A DNA stretch of 64,000 bases from Oceanobacillus sp. Castelsardo. GTDB taxonomy: Bacteria > Bacillota > Bacilli > Bacillales > Amphibacillaceae. The DNA is taken from NCBI RefSeq assembly GCF_001659985.1, contig NZ_LYCS01000001.1, positions 62,001-126,000 on the forward strand, written 5' to 3'. Under the pieces are notes generated by a model. It searched no databases. It saw only the letters and a list, made by a program, of their open reading frames with translations, and was not told the DNA's origin. Shown here in pieces: positions 1-9,678 of this stretch. How positions within the stretch are numbered: position 1 is the stretch's first letter; each line of letters opens with the position of its first letter. A program made the position numbers and the translations under genes.

Positions 1-1164
1 TCTGGTGGAGCGCGTATTCAAGAAGGTGTTTCATCACTAGATGGATATGGTCAAGTATTTTACCGAAATACAATATATTCCGGTGTAATCCCACAAATTT
101 CTGTCATTATGGGACCAAGTGCTGGTGGTGCTGTATATTCTCCTGCTATAACAGATTTTGTCATTATGGTAGAAAAAACGTCACAAATGTTTATTACTGG
201 GCCAAAAGTTATTGAAACAGTAACAGGGGAAAAAATTTCCTCAGAAGACTTAGGTGGAGCATTCGTCCATAACGCGAAAAGTGGAAGTGCGCATTTTAAG
301 ACTCCATCCGAAGAAGAAGCATTAGAGTTAGTTAGGAAGTTGATTGACTATCTTCCTTCCAATTACAAAGAAAAACCTGAAAAGAAATCATACGAACAAA
401 CAGATGATGAATCTAGACCGGATTTGACGGATATTGTTCCATATAACGCTGTTCGACCTTATGATGTGAAAAAAGTAATTGAGCAAGTAGTCGATCAAGA
501 TAGTTTTTTAGAAGTTCAACAAGATTTTGCTAAAAATATTGTAGTTGGTTTTGCGCGTATTAAAGGGGAAATAGTCGGACTAGTATGTAATCAACCGAAA
601 TATTTAGCTGGCGGACTTGATATTGATTCAAGTGATAAAGCGGCAAGATTCATTCGATTCTGTGACTCATTTAATATTCCATTGATTACGTTTGAAGATG
701 TAACTGGTTTTTTCCCTGGTGTAAAACAAGAACATGGAGGTATTATCCGTCACGGTGCAAAAATTCTTTACGCATATTCAGAAGCAACTGTTCCGAAAAT
801 CACGGTTATTACGCGTAAGGCATATGGAGGGGCGTATGTAGCTTTAAATAGTAAGTCTATTGGTGCTGATCTAGTCTTTGCTTGGCCAAACGCTGAAGTT
901 GCAGTTATGGGACCTGAAGGGGCGGCAAATATTATCTTTGCAAAGGAAATTGCAGAAAGTGACGAACCGGAAAAAGTTAGACAGGAAAAAATAGATACAT
1001 ATAGGGAAAAATTTGCAAATCCTTATGTCGCTGCGGGTCTAGGAATGATTGACGATGTAATAGATCCTAGGGAAACTAGAATTAAGTTAATCCAGGCATT
1101 AGAAATGCTGAAAAATAAACAAGAAGAAAGACCAAACAAAAAACACGGAAATATTCCGTTATAA
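1..1164 (+). CDS. yqjD: Acyl-CoA carboxylase carboxyltransferase (beta) subunit, 5'-truncated
   Basis: The reading frame is open from base 1, so the gene starts outside the window and about 387 C-terminal residues are visible. It matches biotin-dependent carboxyltransferases of the propionyl/methylmalonyl-CoA type, which move a carboxyl group from biotin to an acyl-CoA. Two glycine-rich oxyanion-hole segments are visible: MGPSAGGAVYSPA near the start and RKAYGGAYVALNS in the C-terminal half. Its place just before an M20 peptidase matches B. subtilis yqjD-yqjE. The substrate is inferred from the family; the biotin-carrying partner is not in view. A terminator hairpin follows the stop codon. 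Confidence 0.9.
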   Translation, partial: SGGARIQEGVSSLDGYGQVFYRNTIYSGVIPQISVIMGPSAGGAVYSPAITDFVIMVEKTSQMFITGPKVIETVTGEKISSEDLGGAFVHNAKSGSAHFKTPSEEEALELVRKLIDYLPSNYKEKPEKKSYEQTDDESRPDLTDIVPYNAVRPYDVKKVIEQVVDQDSFLEVQQDFAKNIVVGFARIKGEIVGLVCNQPKYLAGGLDIDSSDKAARFIRFCDSFNIPLITFEDVTGFFPGVKQEHGGIIRHGAKILYAYSEATVPKITVITRKAYGGAYVALNSKSIGADLVFAWPNAEVAVMGPEGAANIIFAKEIAESDEPEKVRQEKIDTYREKFANPYVAAGLGMIDDVIDPRETRIKLIQALEMLKNKQEERPNKKHGNIPL

Positions 1165-1168
1165 TTTC

Positions 1169-1210
1169 ATGAAAAGATATCTCTTTTTTGGGGATATCTT
1201 TTCATTTCTT
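1169..1210 (+). terminator. Rho-independent terminator after the carboxylase gene
   Basis: ATGAAAAGATATC (1169-1181) pairs with GATATCTTTTCAT (1193-1205), giving a 13-bp perfect stem followed by a short T-rich tail. Confidence 0.75.
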
Positions 1211-1250
1211 GTAGTAAATGTAGTAACCTAATAATTAGGAGGTTATATAT

Positions 1251-2381
1251 ATGACAATAATGGTAAACGAAAAAAGATTAGTTGATGAATTTTTTGAATT
1301 AGTCAAGGTTGATTCCGAAACGAAAAACGAAGAAAAGATTGCTGAAGTGCTTAAGAAAAAGTTAACTGAATTAGGCGTAGAAGTATATGAGGATAATAGT
1401 AAAGAAACCACAGGCCATGGAGCCGGTAATTTAATTTGTACATTAGAAGGAAATAAAGAGGGGGTTGATCCAATTTATTTTACTTCTCATATGGATACAG
1501 TAGTACCTGGTGTGAACATAAAGCCATCCATTAAAGATGGATATATTGTTTCAGATAGTACCACTATACTTGGTGCAGATGATAAGGCTGGATTAGCTGC
1601 TATTTTAGAATCCATTAAACTTTTGAAAGAAAATAAAGTCTCACATGGGGATATTCAATTTATTATTACAGTTGGAGAAGAATCCGGATTAGTAGGCGCG
1701 AAGGCTATCGACAAAGAATTAATAAAAGCTAAATACGGTTATGCTTTAGATAGTAATGGAGAAGTTGGTGACATTATAGTAGCAGCTCCGACACAAGCAA
1801 AAATTTATACCATCATTAAAGGGAAAACCGCACATGCGGGCTTGGAACCCGAAAAAGGTGTTTCTGCCATAACGCTTGCTGCAAAAGCTATTTCGAAAAT
1901 GCCACTAGGACGTATCGATGAGGAAACAACTGCCAATATTGGAAGATTTGAAGGTGGAAAACAAACGAATATCGTTGTGGATCACGTAGAAATCTTAGCA
2001 GAAGCTAGATCATTAAATCCAGAAAAAATGGAGAAACAAGTTGCTAAGATGAAAGAAGTGTTTGAGAAAACGGCAGAACAATATGGCGGATCAGCTGATG
2101 TAGATATACAAATCATGTATCCTGGCTTTAGTCAGGAAGCAGGCGATCAAGTAGTAGAAGTTGCAAGAAATGCAGCTAAAACAATTGGCCGTAATAGTCA
2201 ATTGCATAAAAGTGGTGGGGGCAGTGATGCGAATATCATTGCTGGTTTCGGTATTCCTACTGTAAACCTTGCTGTTGGCTATGAAGAAATCCATACAACC
2301 AATGAGCGTATATCTGTAGAAAACTTGGTAAAAATAACGGAATTAGTAGTATCGATTATAAAAGAAGTTTCGAAAGATTAA
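1251..2381 (+). CDS. yqjE: M20 family peptidase (tripeptidase T-like, YqjE type)
   Basis: Predicted cytosolic zinc aminopeptidase of the PepT/M20 family, 376 residues. The metal ligands are in place: H80 and D82 in SHMDTV, D110/D111 in GADDKAG, E143/E144 in GEESG, D167 in the LDSNGE segment, and a C-terminal His in EEIHTTNE. The dimerisation-domain His is in KTAHAGLEPEKG. The start is fixed by AGGAGG at 1237-1242, eight bases before the ATG. The preceding gene is the YqjD-type carboxylase, as in B. subtilis. Substrate (tripeptides or other small peptides) is inferred from the family only. Confidence 0.88.
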   Translation: MTIMVNEKRLVDEFFELVKVDSETKNEEKIAEVLKKKLTELGVEVYEDNSKETTGHGAGNLICTLEGNKEGVDPIYFTSHMDTVVPGVNIKPSIKDGYIVSDSTTILGADDKAGLAAILESIKLLKENKVSHGDIQFIITVGEESGLVGAKAIDKELIKAKYGYALDSNGEVGDIIVAAPTQAKIYTIIKGKTAHAGLEPEKGVSAITLAAKAISKMPLGRIDEETTANIGRFEGGKQTNIVVDHVEILAEARSLNPEKMEKQVAKMKEVFEKTAEQYGGSADVDIQIMYPGFSQEAGDQVVEVARNAAKTIGRNSQLHKSGGGSDANIIAGFGIPTVNLAVGYEEIHTTNERISVENLVKITELVVSIIKEVSKD

Positions 2382-2400
2382 TCTTTCGAAGCTTCTTTTA
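2360..2400 (+). terminator. Palindromic terminator containing the stop codon of the M20 peptidase
   Basis: The last codons and the sequence just past the stop form one long palindrome, AAAAGAAG-T-TTCGAAAGAT / ATCTTTCGAA-G-CTTCTTTT, at 2360-2399. The stop codon TAA (2379-2381) is at its centre. Confidence 0.7.
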
Positions 2401-2475
2401 AATTTGTAACAGCCAAATCGAGCTAATATACAGTATTGGCGAACTGAAAATACTTTTTCCTTCATCATGTTATTT

Positions 2476-2506
2476 GCATAAGGCTTGGCAATAACAAGTT
2501 TTCTAA
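2476..2506 (+). repeat. Fragment of the dispersed stem-loop repeat
   Basis: GCATAAGGC followed by CAAGTTTTCTAAG repeats the ends of the third hairpin of the full element directly downstream, with an internal deletion. It looks like a decayed copy in tandem with the complete one. Confidence 0.55.
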
Positions 2507-2510
2507 GCAG

Positions 2511-2628
2511 TAAGGAAAGTATAAAATCTTTCCCGTCTGGGGCTCCGGTTACTCGCCCCACCGTAAAGATATGCATAAGTGCAACTAAGGCATCGCCAAA
2601 AGGCTTGTCGAATGCCAAGTTTTCTAAT
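2511..2628 (+). repeat. Dispersed three-hairpin intergenic repeat, full copy A
   Basis: Three hairpins follow in order. The first is GGAAAG-loop-CTTTCC. The second is built on GGGG...CCCC around CCGGTTACTCG. The third is GGCATCGCC...GTCGAATGCC, bounded by GCATAAGTGCAACTAA and AAGTTTTCTAA. The same order is found at 57481-57597, and shortened copies occur at 24736, 41303, 59991 and 63606. All lie between genes. Together with the fragment before it, this accounts for most of the gap between the peptidase and dinB. Confidence 0.8.
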
Positions 2629-2634
2629 AAATTG

Positions 2635-2643
2635 TGCTATAAT
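2635..2643 (+). promoter_or_regulatory. Candidate SigA promoter of dinB (extended -10)
   Basis: TGC-TATAAT at 2635-2643 is a consensus extended -10 box, about 34 bases before the dinB ATG. It lies directly after the repeat element. No good -35 hexamer is visible. Confidence 0.5.
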
Positions 2644-2676
2644 AAATGGGATTAAGCAAATAAGGATGTTATAACT

Positions 2677-3933
2677 ATGTCAATTCCTAAACAGAGTAAA
2701 AGAAGAATAATATTCCATATAGATATGAATTGCTTTTATGCATCTGTGGAAATGGCTTTTAATCCAAAATTAAAAGGGAAACCACTTGCTATTGCGGGAA
2801 ACCCAGAGGAAAGAAAAGGGATTATCGTAACGAGTAGTTATGAAGCAAGGGCAAAAGGGGTTAAAACGACAATGAATGTTTGGAAGGCGAAAAAACTTTG
2901 TCCTGAACTTATTGTCATGAAACCAAATTTTGAACGATATCGAAATGCATCCAAAGAATTATTTAAAATACTTTCTGAAATTACTCCATATGTACAACCT
3001 GTTTCTATTGATGAAGGATATATGGATGTAACAGGTATTTCTTGGAAAGGAACACCACCAGAATTAGCCGGGTATTTACAAAATAGAATTTTAAACGAGC
3101 TTGATCTACCATCAAGTATTGGGATTGCGCCAAATAAATTTCTAGCAAAAATGGCTTCAGATATGAAAAAACCTTTAGGAATTACAATACTAAGGAAACG
3201 AGAATTAGATAAAACATTATGGCCTTTACCTGTTCAAGAAATGTATGGTGTTGGTGAAAAAACTGCAAAGAAATTACAATCAATAGGAATTAATACGATT
3301 GGTGACTTAGCAAAAAAAGACACATATGAATTAAAACAAATTTTTGGTATAAATGGGGAAAGATTAAAAAACAGAGCAAATGGTATTGATTCAAGACCAG
3401 TTGATCCAGACGCTATATATGATTTTAAAAGTATAGGTAACTCGCAAACATTGCCGCAAGATACTACTGATGTAAAAGAAATAAATAAATTAATGAATTA
3501 TTTAGCGGATAATGTTGAAAAGAGAATGAAAAGAAAAGATGCAGCCGGAAAAACGGTTCAACTAATGATTCGCTACTACGATCGTAAAACGATAACTAGG
3601 AGTAAGAAATTACAAAATTATATCGATTCTAAATCTGATATTTTATTTATTGCTAATGAGTTATTAGAAGAACATTGGAATCATGAGCCAATACGACTTA
3701 TCGGAATTACTGTGCAAGATGTTGAAAATAAACAAAATATAGGTCAGCAATTAGATTTATTTACGTACGAAAGTGAAGCAAATAATGAAAAACTCCATCA
3801 TACCATTCATCAATTAACTGAGAAATTCGGGAAGAATGTTTTTAAAACTTTAAAAGATAATGTTATAGAGGATGGTTTACAACAGCCGCGTACAAGTTTT
3901 CAGAAAGACTTTTTAGATGACTATAAAAGGTAA
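2677..3933 (+). CDS. dinB: DNA polymerase IV (Y-family, DinB)
   Basis: Error-prone translesion polymerase of the DinB/Pol IV family, 418 residues, the usual length. Catalytic carboxylates are D16 (FHIDMNCFYASVE) and D112-E113 (VSIDEGYMD). A helix-hairpin-helix segment (YGVGEKTAKKLQSIG) sits in the thumb region. Near the C-terminus QLDLF (about 358-362) is a canonical sliding-clamp binding motif, so the protein should bind the beta clamp. AAGGA lies ten bases before the ATG. It matches B. subtilis YqjH (PolY1) in position. No LexA-type operator was recognised upstream. Confidence 0.95.
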   Translation: MSIPKQSKRRIIFHIDMNCFYASVEMAFNPKLKGKPLAIAGNPEERKGIIVTSSYEARAKGVKTTMNVWKAKKLCPELIVMKPNFERYRNASKELFKILSEITPYVQPVSIDEGYMDVTGISWKGTPPELAGYLQNRILNELDLPSSIGIAPNKFLAKMASDMKKPLGITILRKRELDKTLWPLPVQEMYGVGEKTAKKLQSIGINTIGDLAKKDTYELKQIFGINGERLKNRANGIDSRPVDPDAIYDFKSIGNSQTLPQDTTDVKEINKLMNYLADNVEKRMKRKDAAGKTVQLMIRYYDRKTITRSKKLQNYIDSKSDILFIANELLEEHWNHEPIRLIGITVQDVENKQNIGQQLDLFTYESEANNEKLHHTIHQLTEKFGKNVFKTLKDNVIEDGLQQPRTSFQKDFLDDYKR

Positions 3934-3963
3934 AAAAGTCCAACTTTTAGTTTGGACTTTTTT
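3932..3963. terminator. Bidirectional terminator between dinB and the aldehyde dehydrogenase
   Basis: AAAAAAGTCCAA (3932-3943) pairs with TTGGACTTTTTT (3952-3963). The A-run and T-run on either side let it serve both converging genes. Confidence 0.85.
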
Positions 3964-5323
3964 AGTGTGTTAATTTTTTTACAACAGAATTAGATATCTT
4001 TCCTTTTGGATAACGGAATGGTAAATCAAATTTAGTTGTTTGTTTTAATATCCCCTTTTGATGAGAAAAAGTATCAAAGCTATATTTTCCGTGATAAGTG
4101 CCCATACCACTAGTTCCTATACCACCAAATGGTAGATGTGGGTTCGCTAAATGGTAAAGTGTATCATTTATAGAACCACCACCAAATGGAACATATTCAA
4201 TCACCTGCTGTTGTGTTTGTTTGTCTTCTCCAAAATAATATAATGCCAAAGGACTTTCTTTTGTTTTAATTTGGTATAAAGGGTCTTCTAAATTCGAAAA
4301 AGGTATCACAGGTAAAATCGGACCAAATATTTCATTTTGCATAACAGGATCGTTCCACGTAATTTTATCTAAAATAGTTGGTTCTATCATTAATGTATCC
4401 CTATCATAATTTCCACCATGTATGATTTCTCCGTTTGTTAAGAATGAAACTAAACGATTGAAGCTTTTTTCGTTAATGATTTTAGTATATTCATTACTTT
4501 TACTATAAAAAGCTCGTATATATCTTTTAGCAGCTTTTAAAAATTTAAATTTAACTTTTTCATGTACATATACATAGTCAGGTGCAACACAAGTTTGACC
4601 AGCATTTGTAAATTTCCCCCAAACAATTCTTTTTGCTGCTAAATTTACATTGGCATCTTTATCTACAATTGCAGGGCTTTTCCCACCTAATTCAAGTGTA
4701 ATTGGGGTTAGGTGTTCACTTGCTGCTTTCATTACGATTTTCCCAACCTTAGAACTTCCTGTGAAAAAGATAGTGTCAAACTGATGTTTTAATAATTCTT
4801 CTGTTTCTTCTTTTCCACCTTCGATTACAGTGAAAAATGAACTATCAAAGTACTCTTCCACCATATTCGCAATTAAAGAGGAGGTCTCCATAGCTAATTC
4901 TGAAGGTTTTATAATAACACAGTTTCCAGCTGCGATGGCACCTATTGCTGGAGCCAAAGCCAACTGCAAAGGATAATTCCAAGGTGAAATAATCAATGCA
5001 ACACCATATGGTTGATTAATAATATAACTTGAAGAACCTTTATGGGTGATAGGGCTCGTAACCTTTTTTGGCTCCATCCAACTTCTAAGATTTTTTATCG
5101 CAAAATCAATTTCAGAATAGAGAAAGCCTAATTCAGTAATGAGGGTCTCATGTTTTGATTTATTTAAATCGTTTTTTAATGCTAGATAGATATTTGCTTC
5201 ATTTTTTTTGAGCATTTGTTTTAAGTTTTCTAATTGTTTTTTGCGAAATTCGTATGTTACGGTATTCCCATTTAAAAAATAGGTTCTTGCATTAGATATG
5301 ATTATCTTCTCGGTTGTTTCCAT
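3962..5323 (-). CDS. Aldehyde dehydrogenase (class 3-like, NAD(P)+-dependent)
   Basis: NAD(P)-dependent oxidation of an aldehyde to a carboxylic acid. At 453 residues it has the compact length of class 3/fatty aldehyde dehydrogenases. The general base E211 lies in ITLELGGKSP and the catalytic thiol C245 in NAGQTCVAPDY. The PWNYP motif (about 114-118) belongs to the cofactor-binding region. The start has a good GGAG ribosome site. It is the last gene of a leftward set after rnz, only 15 bases downstream. The natural substrate cannot be read from sequence; B. subtilis YwdH-type enzymes are the nearest family I recognise. Confidence 0.9.
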   Translation of the reverse strand: METTEKIIISNARTYFLNGNTVTYEFRKKQLENLKQMLKKNEANIYLALKNDLNKSKHETLITELGFLYSEIDFAIKNLRSWMEPKKVTSPITHKGSSSYIINQPYGVALIISPWNYPLQLALAPAIGAIAAGNCVIIKPSELAMETSSLIANMVEEYFDSSFFTVIEGGKEETEELLKHQFDTIFFTGSSKVGKIVMKAASEHLTPITLELGGKSPAIVDKDANVNLAAKRIVWGKFTNAGQTCVAPDYVYVHEKVKFKFLKAAKRYIRAFYSKSNEYTKIINEKSFNRLVSFLTNGEIIHGGNYDRDTLMIEPTILDKITWNDPVMQNEIFGPILPVIPFSNLEDPLYQIKTKESPLALYYFGEDKQTQQQVIEYVPFGGGSINDTLYHLANPHLPFGGIGTSGMGTYHGKYSFDTFSHQKGILKQTTKFDLPFRYPKGKISNSVVKKLTH

Positions 5324-5338
5324 AAAAATACTCCTCTT

Positions 5339-6259
5339 TTAATTGTTGATTACTATCCTTGAAAAATCGAATGCTATCTTGGTATTTGGAAAAACATCTT
5401 TTGCTTCATTCAATAGTTGAGTATCACTTTCTTTTTGATAGCGTGATGAAATATGTGTAAGAATTAATTTCTCTATTTCACCTTGTTTTGCAAGGATCGC
5501 AGCCTGTTTTGTTGTTGAGTGATAGTATTCATAGGCAAGGTCTGATTTTTCTTGATCGAAGGTAGCTTCATGAACCAAAACATTAGAGTGTTTCACAAAT
5601 TCTATATGTTCCTCTCGATAACGGGTATCGCCAAGAATGCTTATAACTCTACCTCTTTTAGCAGATCCAATAAAATCAGCACAATTTATCACTGTTCCAT
5701 CTTCTAGATTTACTTGAGGATTATTTTTTATCTGTTTATAAATCGGACCCGGCATAATTCCGATGTCTTTTAACTTATTAACGAGTAATTCCCCGGGTTT
5801 ATCTTTTTCAGTAATCCGATATCCATAGCTATCGATTCCATGATCCAATTTTTTAGCATAAACCGTAAAGTCATCATTATCCAGTATTAAACCTTCTTTT
5901 ATTTCTACAAAGGAAATAGGATAGGTAAGATGGGATGAACTAATTTTTAGGCTAGTTTCCACATATTCTTTAATTCCACTTGGGCCGTATATCGTTAATT
6001 CCGTATTGCCTCCTTGAAAGGAGCGGCTACTTAACAGGCCCGGTAATCCAAATATATGATCCCCATGAAGATGTGTAATAAAAATTTTATTTATTTTCCT
6101 TGGTTTTATAGATGTATGTAGAATTTGATGTTGAGTTGCTTCACCACAATCAAACAACCAAACACTATTAATTTCCTGTAGCAATGATAATACGATACTA
6201 GTTACGTTACGTTCTTTAGAAGGGACTCCTGCACCTGTCCCAAGAAATAGTAATTCCAT
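5339..6259 (-). CDS. rnz: Ribonuclease Z (tRNase Z)
   Basis: Metallo-beta-lactamase fold endonuclease that trims the 3' end of tRNA precursors, acting in the cytosol. The zinc-binding signature THLHGDH (H63, H65, D67, H68) is intact, with further ligands in LGDTRYRE and the C-terminal LTHISSRY. At 306 residues it is the usual short bacterial form. GGAGG precedes the ATG. It lies downstream of namA in the same leftward unit; in B. subtilis rnz (yqjK) also neighbours yqjM. It should matter for tRNAs whose genes do not encode CCA. Confidence 0.95.
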   Translation of the reverse strand: MELLFLGTGAGVPSKERNVTSIVLSLLQEINSVWLFDCGEATQHQILHTSIKPRKINKIFITHLHGDHIFGLPGLLSSRSFQGGNTELTIYGPSGIKEYVETSLKISSSHLTYPISFVEIKEGLILDNDDFTVYAKKLDHGIDSYGYRITEKDKPGELLVNKLKDIGIMPGPIYKQIKNNPQVNLEDGTVINCADFIGSAKRGRVISILGDTRYREEHIEFVKHSNVLVHEATFDQEKSDLAYEYYHSTTKQAAILAKQGEIEKLILTHISSRYQKESDTQLLNEAKDVFPNTKIAFDFSRIVINN

Positions 6260-6279
6260 TTTCTAATCTTCCTCCGACT

Positions 6280-7299
6280 TTATTTCCAACCACGTTTATA
6301 TGGAATGGGAGCTTCTAGGTTCGATTTTAATTCATCTGCAGCAGTTTTTGCCCAATAAGGATTACGTAAAAGTGCTCGTCCAATAAAGATTAAATCAGAT
6401 CTATTGTTTTGTAGTATTTCCTCTGCTTGTAAGCCAGATGTGATAAGACCGACAGCCCCGGTTGCAACATCTATCTCGTGTTTAATAATTTCTGCTCGTT
6501 TTACTTGATATCCCGGGAAAGTTGGGACACGGTTAGGAACGACGCCACCTGAACTACAGTCGATTAAGTCTACTCCTAATTCTTTTAATTTGTTTGTAAA
6601 ATAAAGAATGTCCTCCAACGAATTTCCTTGAACGTCATATTCATCTGTAGAAATTCGCACAAATAATGGCCCATCCCATTCTAATTTTACACCTTGAATG
6701 ATTTCTTTTAAAAATAAAAATCGTCCTTCTTTATTCCCACCAAACTTATCTGTTCGTTTGTTAGTTAATGGTGATAAAAACTCATTAACTAAATAACCAT
6801 GAGCCCCATGTATTTCTATAATGTCAAAATTTGCCTCTTTTGCGCGCATAGCTGCTTGTTTAAAAGCTTGGATAGTATGCTCGATATCTTCTTTCGTCAG
6901 TTCAAGAGGCTTTCTATACTTTTCACTAAACGAAATTGGGGAAGGGGCATAATTAGGTATAGAATCTACTTCTGATTTTCTTCCTGCATGTGCTAATTGA
7001 ATTCCCGATTTTGCCCCATAGGTATGGATCTGTTCATTTAATAGCTTAAATCCTTCGATATGTTCATCAGACCATATTCCTAAATCTTGATCAGTGATAC
7101 GTCCCTCTGGAAGGACACCAGTAGCTTCTATCATGATTAATCCGACTTGCCCTACGGCTCTAGAAACATAATGTGTATAGTGGAACGGGGTAAGCATTCC
7201 GTCTTTATTATCGGAAGAGTACATGCACATTGGTGACATAACAATTCTGTTTTTTAGTGTTACATTCTTTATTTGAACGGGGGAAAATAATTTAGACAT
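6280..7299 (-). CDS. namA: NADPH dehydrogenase, old yellow enzyme family (NamA/YqjM)
   Basis: FMN-dependent ene-reductase that reduces activated C=C bonds with NADPH, linked in B. subtilis to detoxification and oxidative stress. Family features: an N-terminal segment [10 protein letters not shown] with the flavin-modulating Cys, the [19 protein letters not shown] substrate/flavin block, and a C-terminal [10 protein letters not shown] phosphate-binding region. Two ATGs occur in frame. The first (7305) directly abuts AGGAGG and overlaps the upstream stop as ATGA. The second (7299) is six bases from the Shine-Dalgarno and gives the start MSKLF, so I chose it. Confidence 0.93.
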   Translation of the reverse strand: MSKLFSPVQIKNVTLKNRIVMSPMCMYSSDNKDGMLTPFHYTHYVSRAVGQVGLIMIEATGVLPEGRITDQDLGIWSDEHIEGFKLLNEQIHTYGAKSGIQLAHAGRKSEVDSIPNYAPSPISFSEKYRKPLELTKEDIEHTIQAFKQAAMRAKEANFDIIEIHGAHGYLVNEFLSPLTNKRTDKFGGNKEGRFLFLKEIIQGVKLEWDGPLFVRISTDEYDVQGNSLEDILYFTNKLKELGVDLIDCSSGGVVPNRVPTFPGYQVKRAEIIKHEIDVATGAVGLITSGLQAEEILQNNRSDLIFIGRALLRNPYWAKTAADELKSNLEAPIPYKRGWK

Positions 7300-7301
7300 A
7301 G

Positions 7302-8036
7302 TCATCCTCCTATATTTTTTATTCTATAAGATAATGCTTTATCGGGTACATCTGTAAAAATACCGTCGCAACCCAAATGAAAACACTGTTTCATGGAAGG
7401 GTATTTATTAATGGTGTATACCCGAATTTTCATATCCTTTTTACGGCTTTCATTCATAAGTTTATCATTTAACAATTTATATTTAACATGGATGGCATTC
7501 GCACCTAAATCTTCAGCATAGGTTACGAGTTTATTATTTTGCTTAGAGGTTAAGTAGGCGACTTCTATCATTTGGTTGACTTCCTTCAGACGCTTTACAC
7601 TCTCTGAGTTGAAAGTAGAAATAGTGGTGCGGTCTAGTAACTGGTGTTCTTTAACCATCTCGAATACTATCAATTCTAGATGCTTATAATCTATTTTATT
7701 ATTTTTTAACTCAATATTTAAGTATAACGGCTTAAATTTTATCCAATTTAAAAGTTCCTCTAAAGAAAGGATTGGCGTATTCTTATATTTTCTTGAAAAC
7801 CATGCTCCCGCATCAAGCTCCCGTATTTCTGCAAATGTAAAATCTTGAACAAACCCTGTTCCATTTGTAGTTCTTTTTACGTTTTCATCATGAATAAGAA
7901 TTGGAATTCCATCTTTTGTAAGTTGAACATCTGTTTCTATTCCATCCGCTTTCATTTCATATGCTAAGTTAAAGGCTGGTAGTGTATTTTCTGGAGCATA
8001 TTTACTTGCTCCTCGATGTGCGTATATTTTTGTCAT
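7302..8036 (-). CDS. Glycerophosphodiester phosphodiesterase
   Basis: Hydrolyses glycerophosphodiesters to glycerol 3-phosphate and an alcohol. The catalytic His and cofactor-binding block [12 protein letters not shown] is at the very N-terminus, followed by [20 protein letters not shown] with the metal ligands and second catalytic His. There is no signal peptide, so it is cytoplasmic. An alternative ATG at 8045 is only two bases from AAGGGG; the ATG at 8036 is better spaced and matches the usual family start MTKIYAHRG. It is the first gene of the leftward GDPD-namA-rnz-aldehyde dehydrogenase group and overlaps the possible upstream start of namA. Confidence 0.88.
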   Translation of the reverse strand: MTKIYAHRGASKYAPENTLPAFNLAYEMKADGIETDVQLTKDGIPILIHDENVKRTTNGTGFVQDFTFAEIRELDAGAWFSRKYKNTPILSLEELLNWIKFKPLYLNIELKNNKIDYKHLELIVFEMVKEHQLLDRTTISTFNSESVKRLKEVNQMIEVAYLTSKQNNKLVTYAEDLGANAIHVKYKLLNDKLMNESRKKDMKIRVYTINKYPSMKQCFHLGCDGIFTDVPDKALSYRIKNIGG

Positions 8037-8157
8037 TATTTTCATAACCCCTTTTAGTTAATTGTTCTTCCATTTTATGAATTATGTATGAAAAGCGGAC
8101 CAAATAATTACTTTAAATATAAATAGTGATATAGTAAATAGGAAGGTGGGATAAATA

Positions 8158-8487
8158 ATGAAACTAAAAATTACAAAACAAGCATTAAACAAGTTAAATG
8201 AAGTTAATACAGATAATATGAAATATTTACTACTTTTCTATGATCGTGATGACTGTGGTTGTGGTGTAAATGGTGTTCCAACTATTCGCTTAACGAACGA
8301 AAAAAGAGATTATTATGATATAGTAATAAATGATGATATGCCTACATTTGTACCAAACCAGCAAGCTGTGTTTTTTAATAAAGAGTTAAAATTGGAATAT
8401 CGTAATGGGTTTTTCCAATTACTTAGTAAAGAAGAGACATTAAATGCTTTTATATCACTTCAAACAGTCTGTCCTATAAATAAATAG
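8158..8487 (+). CDS. yqkB: HesB/YqkB-like iron-sulfur biosynthesis domain protein
   Basis: Small protein (109 residues) of the Fe-S biosynthesis/HesB-like fold, matching B. subtilis YqkB in size and position. Visible cysteines are a CGCG cluster (RDDCGCGVNG, about 38-44) and one Cys near the end (QTVCPINK). They are arranged differently from the three conserved cysteines of true A-type Fe-S carriers, so a role in cluster transfer is not certain. GGAAGGTGGG precedes the ATG. It stands alone between a divergent and a convergent neighbour, followed by a strong terminator. Confidence 0.8.
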   Translation: MKLKITKQALNKLNEVNTDNMKYLLLFYDRDDCGCGVNGVPTIRLTNEKRDYYDIVINDDMPTFVPNQQAVFFNKELKLEYRNGFFQLLSKEETLNAFISLQTVCPINK

Positions 8488-8525
8488 GTTGATACTTATT
8501 CGTATCAACCTATTTATTTTTTTCG
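8482..8525. terminator. Bidirectional terminator between yqkB and yqkF
   Basis: AAATAGGTTGATAC (8482-8495) pairs perfectly with GTATCAACCTATTT (8502-8515), followed by a T-rich run. It lies between converging genes. Confidence 0.85.
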
Positions 8526-8536
8526 CGTAGCCTGTA

Positions 8537-9457
8537 TCATCTATGTTCTTTATACTGAATAGGTTTGGTAATAGCTTTTAATTCTTCATAGATATCATTA
8601 GGTAATTCACTTTCTATGTTTATATTTATGTTCTCATTTATTTGCTCGATGGAACTTGCACCGAATACCGTGGATGTTACTGCAGGGTGTTTTAGAACAT
8701 ATTTTAAAGCTAATTCATGCGCACTATATTGATTACCTGCTAATTTCGTTAGTTTTTTAGACATGTTTAGTAGTTCTTCATAAGTGTAATCAAGATAACC
8801 TTTATTTCCTTTTTTATTTATTTGCTCGGTTGATCGATTACTTAACATACCTTTAGCAAGTGGTCCCCTAGCCAGAACACTTATTTGATTTTTATGTAAT
8901 AAATCAAGAGTATCTTCCTCTGGCCTACGATCAAATAAGTTATATTGTGTCATTACTGCATCGATAGAAGAATATTTAACGAATTCGCGGATAACGTTAG
9001 GACGAATAGATGAGATACCATACGCTCGAATAATCCCTTCTTTCTTTAATTGTTCAAATGCTTCAATCGTTTCGGAAAGTGGGTCTTCCAAGGTACCACC
9101 GTGCAACATGTAAAAATCGATGTAATCTGTTTTTAATCTTTTTAAGCTTTCTTTTACCTCTCTTAAAATATAATCTTTGGATGGATCCCAAAACCAATCC
9201 TTTGTTTCTTTATTAAAATGATTTCCTACTTTTGTTGTTAAAATAATATTTTCTCTTTGATTATGGATAATTTCACCAATCATTTCTTCATTCAAGCCGA
9301 AGTCGTATAAATCGGCTGTATCGATGTGGTTAATTCCTTTATCAATGGCCAAATCAATTATTTGTTTTGCTTCATTTATATCCGTTCCAAGTGACATGCC
9401 ACCTAGGGTTAATTCTGAAATAAATAAATCAGATTTTCCCAATTGATTCTTCTTCAT
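8537..9457 (-). CDS. yqkF: Aldo-keto reductase (YqkF type)
   Basis: NADPH-dependent oxidoreductase with the TIM-barrel AKR fold, 306 residues. The catalytic tetrad is visible: Asp and Tyr in HIDTADLYDFG, Lys in IILTTKVG, and His in YMLHGGTLED. The C-terminal cofactor segment TVFGASSIEQINEN is typical. GGAGGGATTAA before the ATG supports the start. Its place next to the YqkB gene and nudF matches B. subtilis. Physiological substrate unknown; general carbonyl reduction is the safe description. Confidence 0.9.
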   Translation of the reverse strand: MKKNQLGKSDLFISELTLGGMSLGTDINEAKQIIDLAIDKGINHIDTADLYDFGLNEEMIGEIIHNQRENIILTTKVGNHFNKETKDWFWDPSKDYILREVKESLKRLKTDYIDFYMLHGGTLEDPLSETIEAFEQLKKEGIIRAYGISSIRPNVIREFVKYSSIDAVMTQYNLFDRRPEEDTLDLLHKNQISVLARGPLAKGMLSNRSTEQINKKGNKGYLDYTYEELLNMSKKLTKLAGNQYSAHELALKYVLKHPAVTSTVFGASSIEQINENININIESELPNDIYEELKAITKPIQYKEHR

Positions 9458-9678
9458 TTAATCCCTCCAAATAAACCCGCTAATCTTATATTAATATATT
9501 TAGTTGAAGGAAGAAAGGAAATGAATTCAACTTTAAAAAACCTACTATTAATCAAGACCTCTCCGTGTTAAAGCTAATATTTATTTAATATGTGGTCATT
9601 AGTATATAAATAATAAAATTTAGTATAAGGAATGGTTATGATAAAATAGAAGTAATGATGATTTAAAGGAGAAAATGC

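Noticed and set aside
2343-2618. 91-codon open frame on the minus strand
   Set aside because: It covers the stop region of the peptidase and the dispersed repeat, has no homology I recognise and no good ribosome site.
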